In this document: piece after piece, positions 1 to 7,345 of the stretch
Numbering within the stretch: position 1 is the first letter of the stretch
Layout: each line of letters starts with the position of its first letter
DNA from: Zygnema cylindricum
Lineage: Eukaryota > Streptophyta > Zygnematophyceae > Zygnematales > Zygnemataceae
Direction of reading: 5' to 3'
Assembly (NCBI GenBank): GCA_037447655.1
Contig: JBBHKE010000118.1
Span: 1-10,508, forward strand
Length of the DNA: 10,508 nucleotides
The notes under the pieces: model-generated
Databases searched by the model: none
Seen by the model: only the letters and a program-made list of their open reading frames with translations
What the model was told of the DNA's origin: nothing
Made by a program: the position numbers and the translations under genes

Positions 1-61
1 GAAGGGTATAAAGATAGAGAGAAGAAAAGAAGAAAGGAACTAAAACGCGAGGCACAAATGC

Positions 62-92
<31 letters not shown>

Positions 93-260
93 TCTATTGA
101 GTCGAAAAGAGGGGAGGGAGAGAGAGAGAAAAAGGTGAGAGAGAAAAAAATGATGATGAGAAGAGGGAGAGAGTAAAATGTAAAATAAAAGGATAATTGA
201 AGACGAATGCAGCTTAAGAGGAGGTAGGAAGGAGTGAAGGGAGAATGGAGGAGGAAGTTT
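1..260. repeat. Purine-rich (GA)n microsatellite tract
   Basis: The + strand is almost entirely purine for about 250 bases, with a pure GA dinucleotide run near 60-82 and further GAGA/GGGA/AAAA blocks to about 260. It is low-complexity and encodes nothing recognisable. Such strand asymmetry can favour triplex formation, and in plants GA tracts can bind BBR/BPC-type factors, but no gene start is visible beside it, so a regulatory role is only a guess. Confidence 0.85.
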
Positions 261-999
261 AAGATCTTCTTAATAAGCTTTTTTGAATGTGACGTGACAG
301 AGTAGAAAAAACAGGAAGGGGAAGGAGAAAGGTGGATTGATGGCGTCAACTCGATGAACCCACGTACAAATACTTTTTTTTTTGTGCTGACCACACGTGC
401 GAAACGTTGAAAATAGGACAAAGAAAACTGACTACAAACTCGTTTACAGGTACGAAACGTTACAAATAAAACAAACAACGCCGACTATAAACGATTAAAC
501 GTGTACAGGGGGTCGGCGTAGCGACAGAAAAGGTACGATTGTATGTAGGCGAGAAAAGTTTGACAATCCGTATGAATATCCAATTGGATTCTAAGGTCAA
601 TATGGTTTTGGAAGTACTGTACAACTGTATAGTCCAAAATATGGAAAAAAATTCAATCCGTACATTTTCTGCATCTTTCCATCTTTCAGACGTACGACGA
701 AAGAATAATTCAATCGTATGTTTTCCAGGATATTCAAATCGTACGGAAATTCGAACGAAAAAGCTTAACGTGGCGGGTTATGGTACAGGATCGTACCTTA
801 CATGGTACACTGCCGTCTGACCATAGATATTAAATTATTAATAGAAGCTGTTTGTCACTTTGTGTCATAACAGTGTTTTTGACTTTTTATCGAACGCTCT
901 AAAATATGATCTGCCACGTGATTCATTTTGACCACAGAGATAAGTGTTGTTACTCACGCCATTTTCTGATTCCTAAACTCCAAAAAAAAAACAAAGCAT
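261..999. other. Unassigned intergenic DNA
   Basis: I recognise no gene here. The stretch holds a T-run near 373-382, a diverged 53-bp tandem repeat at 400-510 (listed separately), and a 93-codon open frame at 539-820 on + with no similarity I recognise. Within that frame the phrase ATTCAATCGTA recurs in variant form near 651, 708 and 732, which suggests degenerate internal repetition, not coding sequence. It is probably old repeat DNA. Confidence 0.5.
400..510 (+). repeat. Diverged 53-bp tandem repeat, two units
   Basis: CGAAACGTTGAAAATA at 400 and CGAAACGTTACAAATA at 453 begin two related units. Each continues through an A-rich stretch with ACAAA, then GACTA(C/T)AAAC, and ends in a TTTACAGG or TGTACAGG-like phrase. 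The period is 53 bases. The units differ by many substitutions and small indels, so the duplication is old. Confidence 0.55.
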
Positions 1000-1230
1000 T
1001 ACTGTACACCGCCAATCGTTATTAGCGTGTAAGTTTTTTCAGCGTATACGAATAATTAGCGTGGTTTACGCTAATTGGGAATTTGAAAATTTTCGAAGAA
1101 ATCGTCTATTCTAATTAGGAATTAGAGTTTTTTTAATAGTGTGGATAATTCTATTTGATAATAAAAAAAAAAGCGGGACGGAATTAGCGTACACAACGCT
1201 AATAACGATTGGCGGTGCAGTGTTGCACTA
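1000..1230. mobile_element. MITE with long terminal inverted repeats (family 1)
   Basis: The left end reads ACTGTACACCGCCAATCG followed by TTATTAGCGT, and the right end carries its reverse complement (ACGCTAATAACGATTGG then CGGTGCAGTG). This gives about 30 bp of terminal inverted repeat with a 2-base gap. TA dinucleotides lie at 1000-1001 and 1229-1230 and could be the target duplication, but the outermost bases do not align perfectly. A perfect internal foldback, AATTAGCGT with a 5-base loop, sits at 1054-1076. The element is about 230 bp, noncoding and AT-rich. The ACAGTACACCG-type end in other copies resembles pogo/Emigrant-like elements that duplicate TA; that family assignment is inference. 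Related ends occur at 2328, 5316 and 9297. Confidence 0.7.
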
Positions 1231-1247
1231 TTGTGTATCCGTCAGAG

Positions 1248-1520
1248 GTCGCAATCGGGTACCCGAATCTTGCTGTACCCGATTTTTCTATTTTTTTGTT
1301 TTTTAATCACCCGGCCTAATCCGGCCGGCCCCCAACATTTGGCACCCGAATCCGTTCCGGATTCGACGCGACCGGCCGGGTGAGGGTTCGGGTACGAATT
1401 AAGGTACCAGATTGTGACATCTGCCATGTGGCAGATGTCACAATCTGGTACCCTAACCTGGCCGTACCCGAATTTTTTAATTTTCGTTTTTGAATAACCC
1501 GGCCGAATCCGGCCGGCCGA
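1248..1520 (+). mobile_element. GGCCGG-rich inverted-repeat element, head-to-tail dimer (family 2)
   Basis: Unit 1 (1248-1418) begins GTCGCAATCGGGTACC and ends GGTACCAGATTGTGAC, so its termini are inverted repeats. After an 18-base spacer, unit 2 starts at 1437 with GTCACAATCTGGTACC. It follows unit 1 in the same order (GTACCCGA, T-rich run, CACCCGGCC/AACCCGGCC, AATCCGGCCGGCC) before stopping near 1520. An internal 8-bp inverted repeat, CGAATCCG/CGGATTCG, lies near 1348-1366. No protein is plausible; the frames here are chance. Foldback MITE or short satellite-like repeat are both possible. A second dimer, inverted, is at 4001-4234. Confidence 0.7.
1403..1452. repeat. Perfect 50-bp palindrome across the dimer junction
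   Basis: Two exactly complementary 24-base arms flank a central TG. The left arm starts GGTACCAGATTGTGAC and the right arm ends GTCACAATCTGGTACC. The palindrome consists of the facing ends of two family-2 units plus the spacer ATCTGCCATGTGGCAGAT. It should extrude as a cruciform or, if transcribed, form a stable hairpin. Confidence 0.95.
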
Positions 1521-2327
1521 TTCTGAACTCTACTGTAATTCATTATAAAACCATCACTATATTTAGACGATGTTTTGGTGCGTTATATGGATAAACATAT
1601 ATCGCAATCAATTAAAAGTTCTTAGGGCACTTTCCCATGCGATAAAGTAAGGGTTTTTTTTCTGTCGTTTTCCTCCAAAACTTAGCCCGCAACTAAAAAA
1701 TCCTCAGCCGTACCAAAAAAATGACATTAGCACAATACAATTTGCGCCAATTTGAAACTTTAGGTGTACTGCATTTTTTTGTCTAACGCGTTTCAACCAA
1801 CTTTCGCGTCCCTCCATCTCACATTCAAACTTCTGCTCAAGTCACCTCGTGATGTGATTTTAAATAAGTTTTTATGTTGTCAACAAATACACTGGAGTTG
1901 TTGCACGCGTCGAAGGTTTTTAAAAACTTTTTCTACGCGGAGTACAAAAAACAAACCCACCGCACGTTTACAGCCACTTCGTACTTTTTTCTGTGCACTT
2001 TTTTCCATACAGGGGCCGTGGAGGGGTCTCGATCAACGGACACCATTACGTCAAAGGCGAAGTTTGTGAAGGCGCCTCTTTCTCATTCCTTCCCCCATTA
2101 CCGCGTCTATCTCACAATTATATCAAATGAAAGATCTCTGAAAAATATTATTTTTTATTGCCTTTGGGCGTATTATGGTGGCAAATATAGTGAGAAAGGA
2201 CCAAAAACCAAAATCGGGAAACTATGGCGTAATTTTTTGGAGTTAGTGACGTCGACAGTATCATACGTGAGCGTGACGTCAAAACGTTACAAACCCTAAA
2301 TATCTACAATGTCACAAGAAACCACTA
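1521..2327. other. Unassigned intergenic DNA
   Basis: No recognisable gene. A 141-codon frame on + (1874-2299) and an overlapping 101-codon frame (1764-2069) exist, but their translations show no domain, signal peptide or family motif that I know. The overlap of two frames over the same DNA argues that neither is selected. CRE-like TGACGTC/GACGTC words occur near 2246-2280. This could be eroded transposon or promoter-type DNA; I cannot decide. Confidence 0.4.
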
Positions 2328-2390
2328 TACAGTACACAGTGAATCGCTATTAGCGTCAATGTTTTTTTCGCCACTTAAAACCATTGTTTA
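2328..2390 (+). mobile_element. Solo left end of a family-1 MITE
   Basis: The sequence from TACAGTACACAG at about 2328, through ATCGCTATTAGCGT, to TTTTTTTCGCCACTTAAAA at about 2380 follows the left ends at 5316 and 9297 base for base over most of its length. No matching right end is found within the next few hundred bases, so this is a truncated or solo end. Confidence 0.55.
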
Positions 2391-2438
2391 AAAGTAGGTG
2401 AATGTACACCCATACAATATGCCTATTATACGCAAAAA

Positions 2439-2471
2439 AATACAATATACCCTTAAGACCCATATTGTATT
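2439..2471. repeat. Short inverted repeat (hairpin)
   Basis: AATACAATAT and its complement ATATTGTATT flank a 13-base loop containing CTTAAG. A related CATACAATATG word lies just upstream at 2411-2421. No terminator-like T-run follows, so function is unknown. Confidence 0.6.
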
Positions 2472-2614
2472 GGCCGCAAAATGAAATAAAATAGTAACAG
2501 GGTTGAGTTGCACATGGATCGATGGAGAATTAAACGTCATGTCTAAATTTGAATAAAAAACGGACAAAAAAATCTTTTTCTGTGAGTTTTGAGCGACATT
2601 TTATTTAAACCGTC

Positions 2615-2790
2615 AGATTCGCACAATCGGACGGTAGTTGATCAAAGTAGCGATCTAAGAAGATCACATGAAAAGCCTATAACACAACTTACAATAGGAC
2701 TATTGTCATATTTGGAAGATCGGACGGTCGCTGATCAAAGTAGCGACTTAAGACGATCACATGAGAAGCCCATAACACAACTTACGATGA
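2615..2790 (+). repeat. Direct repeat, about 70 bp with 93-bp period
   Basis: CGGACGGTAGTTGATCAAAG at 2628 recurs as CGGACGGTCGCTGATCAAAG at 2721. Both continue through AGTAGCGA, a GATCACATGA motif and CATAACACAACTTAC-type ends with few substitutions. A 75-codon frame on + (2589-2816) spans both units because the 93-base period keeps frame. Its translation therefore contains a repeated SSDLRRSHEKPITQLT, which reflects the DNA repeat and is not evidence for a gene. Confidence 0.8.
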
Positions 2791-2816
2791 AGGCGCCGAC
2801 AAAAGACCTACAATAG

Positions 2817-3319
2817 AAAAAAGCCTACTTTTCAACCATAGTTCAAAAGTGTAGGATCTTAAGCAAAAGAGTTTCACTTAAAATAATTCATAAAACATAA
2901 ATCATTACTCAGCGGAAGCTCATGAAAGACAAGAGGAATGTTCTGCCAAAAAGATTTATAAGTGTTCTTGGCCGAAGCCTCTTTCCCGGACGAGAATCAA
3001 AACAAAAACGAAGTCGAATGGATCACATTGGCGCCGACTACCGAAAATGGTATTTTTGGCGGTTTACGTCAAATACACCATGGATTGACACGTGGCAACA
3101 TCTTATAGGGTATTAAAGAAAAAACGGAAATAACCATGGCGATGTTTGAGCCACATGGCAGGCAGAGAGTGGTGTTTTGCAGATCCGTATGAAAAGTATG
3201 GCGGCTTACGAGCGAACTATACCTTGCATATGCGTTTTGTAATCTACAGTGATTTGATTATCCTATGGTGTGGAAAAGTGTTGGGTTTCGAGTAAAATTA
3301 TGCAGCAATAATTCCAATA
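2817..3319. other. Unassigned intergenic DNA
   Basis: No recognisable gene. A 64-codon frame at 2922-3116 has no known motif. Features are limited to ACACGTGG-type words near 3090, a GGCGCCGAC word at 3029 that also occurs near 2791, and AT-rich filler. It is probably degraded repeat sequence. Confidence 0.4.
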
Positions 3320-3650
3320 TTCGATACATCGATTATCGATGGGTCAAGGTCCCCGATAAATCGTACCGGGACCGACATAAATTATCGTGATATTTTTGGT
3401 AAAAAGTGGGTGTCTGTACATGTCTAGTACGGAAAATCGTACGGAAAGCAACCCCCCTTCTCCCACAGAGCACACGCCAAGGGGGAGGGGGGTTGAAAAA
3501 AAAAACTATATGTATATATCGCATAAATTTCCGGATATTTGGCTTCTCGGTATATCGAAACGATATATCGATTATCGGGTACCTAAAACTTGGTACATAT
3601 CGAATATCGGCAAGTGGTCCTCGATACCAAACACCAGCGTAGAAGATAAG
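3320..3650. repeat. ATCGAT-rich repeat with a C/G-rich central hairpin
   Basis: Both flanks are dense in TATTCGATA, ATCGATTATCGA and GATATATCG words. The left flank (3318-3365) and the reverse complement of the right flank (3560-3635) share ordered words such as ATATTCGATA, ATCGATTATCG and GGTACC/GTACCGG, consistent with worn terminal inverted repeats. In the middle, AACCCCCCTTCTCCC near 3450 faces GGGGGAGGGGGGTT ending near 3495, which could pair imperfectly. Frames on both strands are chance. It may be a nonautonomous DNA transposon, but no clean ends or target duplication are visible. Confidence 0.45.
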
Positions 3651-4000
3651 GGCTAAGAAGAGGTTCTTAGGACTTGGAAAGTTTTTGTGGTACCCTCTCT
3701 CCAAAAGAGCATCTGTATACAGTGGATGACTTTGACGTCCTTAACTAACAACTCGGTTGAGCTTTCTAACTGGTTTTTTTTTTCGCATTTGACTCAGGGA
3801 AGACTTGTCCTCACAGGGTGAGGTGAGTCAGATTCTTTGTCAGCGAAGGTGGCAGTATGAGTATGAAATCTTTTTGTTGGGTATATCTAGTAGCTTTAGG
3901 TGTGGAGTAGTTGTGCATTATGTGAGAGGTTATAGAGCCAACTGAATTTCAGTATGACTTACCCACAACTGATTATACGTAGGATGTATTCATTACAAAA
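3651..4000. other. Unassigned intergenic DNA with nested hairpin
   Basis: No gene is recognised. A compact nested inverted repeat is present. CCTCAC-AGG-GTGAGG at 3809-3823 is a perfect 6-bp stem with a 3-base loop. Outside it, ATTTGACTCA at 3787-3796 faces TGAGTCAGAT at 3825-3834, with nine of ten bases complementary. An AGGTGAGT word near 3821 resembles a plant 5' splice site, but no exon can be identified. Confidence 0.5.
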
Positions 4001-4234
4001 GTCACAATTGGGTATCCAAATCCGTACCCGGTTAGACGCGTTGGATCCGGAACAGACTCGGATGCCAAACCTTAGAGGGTCGGCCGGATTCGCCCAGGTG
4101 ATTAAAAAAAAAAAACAAAAAAGTTGAGACACGACAACGTTCACGTTCCCGATTGTAACCTCTACCATATGCAAAGGTCACAAATATGTACCTCAATCCG
4201 TATCCGACCTGTACCCGACAGGTCGTGTCGGATC
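4001..4234 (-). mobile_element. Family-2 inverted-repeat dimer, inverted copy
   Basis: Read on the minus strand this repeats the order seen at 1248-1520. The full unit (4159-4001) runs from GTTACAATCGGGAACG, through a T-rich run and AATCACCTGGGCGAATCC, to GATACCCAATTGTGAC. It is preceded by the tail of another unit (4234-4177) ending GGTACATATTTGTGAC. A 17-base spacer containing CATATG separates them. The junction palindrome is recognisable but decayed, with several mismatches between its arms. This copy is more diverged than the one at 1248. Confidence 0.6.
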
Positions 4235-4345
4235 TAGCTTATCGTTTTCCTATATAAGTTAATCCGTAACAAGAAAATCTTTTGCCACCATTAAGAAAAA
4301 ACTCCAAAAATCACTGTAAAATAAAATTATTCTTTTAACTATGAT

Positions 4346-4412
4346 ACTTTGAATAATTTACTTAGTTTGGTGATACTTTCATACTTTGACGTATGTACTT
4401 AGTTTGGCGATT
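4346..4412 (+). repeat. Two 29-bp direct repeats at the left edge of Seg
   Basis: ACTTTGAATAATTTACTTAG and ACTTTGACGTATGTACTTAG each continue TTTGG(T/C)GAT, and an ATACTTTCAT-like link separates them. The same pair is at 8326-8392 in copy B. Repeats of this kind at an element edge can be subterminal binding sites, but that is not shown here. Confidence 0.75.
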
Positions 4413-4465
4413 TCCTATTTTTGACCCACGTGCGCGCGATTCTAGCTTTTCAAAGGACATTCAGC

Positions 4466-4490
4466 AAAATCACCTCGCGAGGCTGATTTT
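4466..4490. repeat. Near-perfect palindrome around CCTCGCGAGG
   Basis: AAAATCA on the left and TGATTTT on the right flank CCTCGCGAGG, with one extra C on the right side. In copy B (8446-8470) the core is intact but the right arm has mutated to TAATTTA, so the stem is weaker there. Confidence 0.8.
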
Positions 4491-5122
4491 AGTTAAAGAA
4501 TCACATCAACACCTAGAAGGAAAACGTTCACGCACGCGCCACACGGATGTGAAATGTTTAACATGAGGAAAAATACGTGTTATTTCTTTACTGCCCTTCA
4601 CACGCATGAATGGAAAAATTATATGAGGAGTCTCTAACCTTTAGTTTCATTCATGAGTCTTTTGTAAAATTATACGCCGTCGTCACCTCTCCCTCTCCCC
4701 TCACGCTACCACTTCTATCTCACACTTCTTGAAATGAAAAACGACAATAGTACTATGGAATAAAAGAGCTCTAAAAACAAATTTCCCCTTTATCAACAAT
4801 AGAGTAGTTTGGTGGCAGGGTGAGTAAACAAATAGGAAAAACCAAAATTGCAAAGCCATGGTAGAAAGTCATGGAGTTAGTAATGCCCATGCTATTGTAA
4901 GTGATAAGACATCACAATGTCACAAAAATCTAGACGTCTACAACCGTAGCTTTTTTGAGACGTCACCATTTGTTGCAATTTTTGTAGTCGTCTACAATCG
5001 TCACAAGTTTTACCTAAATCTACGACCGTCACATTCCAAAGTAACTATTTCATTTTAGCACACTGTAATGCTCTAAAAAGTAGTTCGTAAAATATTCACT
5101 AAAATACAAAGTACCACTTCAG

Positions 5123-5166
5123 TGTATTAGTTACTTGAGCATAATGTATTGGTTATTTGAGCATAA
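5123..5166 (+). repeat. 22-bp tandem duplication within Seg A
   Basis: TGTATTAGTTACTTGAGCAT and TGTATTGGTTATTTGAGCAT (each followed by AA) are adjacent. The same pair with different substitutions occurs at 9104-9147, so the tandem pair predates duplication of Seg. Confidence 0.85.
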
Positions 5167-5315
5167 CCGTTAGTGTTGATCCAAAATGAGAAACTTATAA
5201 CATATTAAATCTTTTACCATTGTGTATTGAGAATTTTATTATTGCAATAGATTCAGGTCGAATTCATCGCAATACATTTTTACACAACATTAATCGACTC
5301 ATTAGTAGCATTCTT

Positions 5316-5545
5316 TACAGTATAGTACACCGTGTATCGTTATTAGTGTTAATATGTTTTTCGCCACTTAAAATATCTTTCTCCGTACACACCTGTCGAA
5401 TTGTGGATCTGACGCTTGCGATTGAAAGGTAAGATTCTCTGCCTCCGATTGGCGGTCTTAAATTGTGAATTGGACAATTGTGTACGGAGAAAATATGTTT
5501 TAAGTGGTAGAAAAAACATTAACACTAATAGGGATTCACGGTGTT
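5316..5545. mobile_element. Family-1 MITE in Seg copy A
   Basis: The left arm runs from about ACAGTATAGTACACCGTG, through TCGTTATTAGTGTTAATATG and CGCCACTTAAAA, to CTCCGTACAC. The right arm is its reverse complement, from GTGTACGGAGAAAATATG through TTTTAAGTGG and ACATTAACACTAATA to ATTCACGGTGTTC. The inverted repeats are about 75-85 bp each around a loop of some 60 bases. A TA at 5315-5316 could be target duplication, but the right flank is disrupted by the adjoining gag fragment. No transposase is encoded, so it would depend on an outside enzyme. Frames on both strands across it are by-products of the foldback. Confidence 0.75.
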
Positions 5546-5711
5546 CATCCAACATTCTACCAAGATTTGTAAGTTGTTCGACAAGAATATTAAACCTCTT
5601 AACAGAATCATCAATTAATTCATTCGGCTTAAACTTGAATTGAGTCAATTCTTTGAAGACATATTGCCCCTTATCCTGAACACCTTTCTCAAACTGACCC
5701 TCAAGGCCCAC
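5546..5711 (-). pseudogene. Ty1/copia gag fragment fused to the MITE end
   Basis: The minus-strand translation contains GQYVFKELTQFKFKPNELID followed by DSVKRFNILVEQL and TNLG. This follows the helix pattern of copia-type gag (UBN2) between 'L..L...K....ESI' and 'RF..LV.QL..LG'. Only about 55 codons survive, with no start codon of its own beyond a GTG and a stop just upstream. It has no counterpart in copy B, which has about 27 unrelated bases at 9513-9539. It differs in sequence from the intact gag at 7298-6228, so it comes from another copia family. It abuts the MITE terminus without visible spacer. Filler DNA at break repair or a nested insertion remnant are both possible. Confidence 0.65.
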
Positions 5712-6171
5712 CGAACACTAATATGCAGTGTCGTAGGCCGAAAAGAAATCTAAGCGCATGGGACATCTATGGCGTCACTTTCCGTGCGATGGAACTTAAT
5801 CTTTAGCCAGACATCATGGAATCAAGAAAGATTTCCTAAGTCAACCCACTATACAGTCGAAAATACCGTTTATCGCCACTCCGTACAGCGCCTGTCCACA
5901 TATTGTACTTTATGTTTTTTCCCACCCTGACACCCGTGCATCAGGTAGAAAATCACTTTTGAAAAGAGATGTAAGCTGTACGGTAGTTTTTACAGTACAC
6001 AATGCTTATATACTTATGGTACGGTAAAAATAGCTACTGTAGCGCTTTTCGATGCTTACAAAACTGTACTGAATATCGTATCTACGGAACCTGGCAAAAG
6101 GTCGAAATCAAACACAACAAAAGGCATAGTTCTCCCTCTCAGGTTCCCTGTCCCAATTCCTTTCCACATAT

Positions 6172-6196
6172 CTATCCCTCTCCCTCTCCCTCTCTA
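6172..6196 (+). repeat. Short CCCTCT array at the Seg A / copia junction
   Basis: About four hexamers (TATCCCTCTCCCTCTCCCTC then TCTAG) mark the boundary between Seg A and the truncated copia element. The matching junction in copy B has expanded to about 260 bases. Confidence 0.9.
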
Positions 6197-6227
6197 GGGC
6201 ACACTTCTGCCTCCGAGGGATCTCCTT

Positions 6228-7298
6228 CTACTCCAGACTCTCGTCAAGAAGAAGCTCCCCATCCTCCTCAGATGACTCATCCTCGATTTCTCCTGACACT
6301 TTTGTAACCACAAGTGCCTTTTTCTTCCCTCCGGAAGAACCCCCTCCACGGTTTTCTTGGAGCCTCAGCTCTGACAACTTGACACAATCTGCAATAAAGT
6401 GTCCCGACTTTTTGCAATAATGACAAAGACCCTTTGGGGGCCTCTGTCCCCCAGAATTATCTCTTTCCCCTCTATAAGGTTTCTTCGGATCCTTCCCCCA
6501 TCGGTCCCCTCCTGCTGCTAGAGCTTGAATGCTCTTTCCTCCTCTCCTAATCTCCATTGTTTTTTCCTGCACAAGTATCATCCTGACTACTGTGTTCCAT
6601 TTCCATGAACTATCAGGCATTCCTTGTACTCGGTACACTATGTTTTCGAACTCATCTGGTAATTTCATGATAAGGGTGTTAACTTTCATTTTCATTGTAC
6701 CTGTCCACCCGGCACTTTCCATTTCCATATACAAACAAGAAAGATCATTACAGTAATCTAACATCTTTCCTCCTTTGTAAGTGTAACTCAATAGCTTTTG
6801 CTCAGCCAACTGGAGCTCCTGAATAGTTCCAGCTTTATAAATCTCCACCAAACTCTCCCACAATTCCTCTGCCTTGTAAATGTGAAGATGAGGAGTGGCC
6901 AAACCTTGAGTGAGGTGCCTCAAAATGAAGTTCTTGGCAGCCATGTTTACATCCTCCCACATTTGAGTATCGTTCTCCACCGTCTTCACAATTGCCGCTC
7001 CCGATACTGTGGCAATAGGAGTAAGGGGTGTCTCCTTCCCTTTCCCCTTTTCGGACACACTGCTGTCCCCAACATCTGCCTCCTCCGCCGAGGCAGCCGT
7101 TGTTGCAGGAAACGTTACTCCCCCAAATCCTGGTGGAGTTCCTGAAGGTGGACGTTTCACTTGTCCACTAACGATACCCCAGTATCGTTTTTCACACAAA
7201 GCTCCCATCATCATGGCTTCCCAATAGATGAACCCAGATCCATTAAAGGTGGGCACCCTAGAGGGTGGGCCCATAACCTGCAATTCTGTGTCCTCCAT
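6228..7298 (-). CDS. Copia-type Gag polyprotein (UBN2-like plus CCHC zinc knuckle)
   Basis: This 356-residue frame encodes a retrotransposon capsid/nucleocapsid protein, which would assemble cytoplasmic virus-like particles and package element RNA. Residues 12-45 (VPTFNGSGFIYWEAMMMGAL and after) match the N-terminal 'F.G..Y..W...M' module of copia gag. Residues 50-105 are a Ser/Thr/Pro/Gly-rich linker. Residues 112-250 hold the helical UBN2-like core (ELWESLVEIYKAGTIQELQL, later LIMKLPDEFENIV). Residues 292-305 form a zinc knuckle CX2CX4HX4C (C292, C295, H300, C305; bases 6425-6384). The tail is acidic (ESSEEDGELL). The ATG at 7298 is preferred because a related leader and ATG recur at 10264. 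No internal stop or frameshift is seen, but the frame ends about 30 bases before truncation, so the usual gag-pol continuation is gone. It is not a host gene. Confidence 0.85.
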   Translation of the reverse strand: MEDTELQVMGPPSRVPTFNGSGFIYWEAMMMGALCEKRYWGIVSGQVKRPPSGTPPGFGGVTFPATTAASAEEADVGDSSVSEKGKGKETPLTPIATVSGAAIVKTVENDTQMWEDVNMAAKNFILRHLTQGLATPHLHIYKAEELWESLVEIYKAGTIQELQLAEQKLLSYTYKGGKMLDYCNDLSCLYMEMESAGWTGTMKMKVNTLIMKLPDEFENIVYRVQGMPDSSWKWNTVVRMILVQEKTMEIRRGGKSIQALAAGGDRWGKDPKKPYRGERDNSGGQRPPKGLCHYCKKSGHFIADCVKLSELRLQENRGGGSSGGKKKALVVTKVSGEIEDESSEEDGELLLDESLE

Positions 7299-7345
7299 TG
7301 GACCACAGAATACAGGAAGCCTCTAGATAGTATTTAACTAACCCA
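7299..7345 (-). other. Retrotransposon leader / possible primer-binding region
   Basis: Between the gag ATG and the presumed LTR end the minus strand contains ACTATCTAGAGGCTTCC. The related element at the window end has GGTTATCTTAGAGGCTTC at the same place. Both loosely resemble the initiator-tRNA-Met primer site used by many copia elements (TGGTATCAGAG), with an insertion and mismatches. I regard this as a weak candidate; the exact site is not established. Confidence 0.3.

Larger units (their letters stand above)
4346..6196. repeat. Large duplicated segment 'Seg', copy A
   Basis: The stretch from ACTTTGAATAATTTAC to the TATCCCTCTCCCTCT tract is repeated at 8326-10018. In the 195 bases from 4858 that I aligned by eye there are 13 substitutions (about 93% identity). 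No gene is supported; short frames such as 4858-5058 differ between copies without codon-level constraint. It contains direct repeats at its left edge, a palindrome at 4466-4490, a 22-bp tandem pair at 5123-5166, a family-1 MITE (5316-5545) and, only in this copy, a gag fragment of about 170 bp next to the MITE. It then runs into the copia fragment at about 6197. Its left edge matches the base after the LTR end at 8325. Confidence 0.85.

Noticed and set aside
1874-2299. 141-codon + frame in unassigned DNA
   Set aside because: It is the longest non-element frame, but has no known motif, overlaps another frame on the same strand, and lies in DNA with long T runs. It could be real only if transcript evidence existed.
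2589-2816. CRISPR-like array
   Set aside because: Only two long units with a 93-base period are present, without short identical repeats and unique spacers, and the context is eukaryotic.
3387-3656. Overlapping 70-120 codon frames on both strands
   Set aside because: Several frames cover the same ATCGAT-rich inverted-repeat DNA on both strands, as expected from low-stop-density repeats, and none has a recognisable domain.
4858-5058. 66-codon frame starting MVESHGVSNAHAI, shared with a 72-codon frame at 8839-9057
   Set aside because: The similarity comes from the Seg duplication. Between copies I count 8 amino-acid-changing and 5 silent differences over 65 codons and a moved stop, which does not indicate protein-level selection. 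No domain is recognisable.
5220-5432. 70-codon frame starting MCIENFIIA, shared with 9201-9413
   Set aside because: It spans Seg sequence and the MITE left arm in both copies. The foldback also yields frames on the other strand, so it is a by-product of repeat structure.
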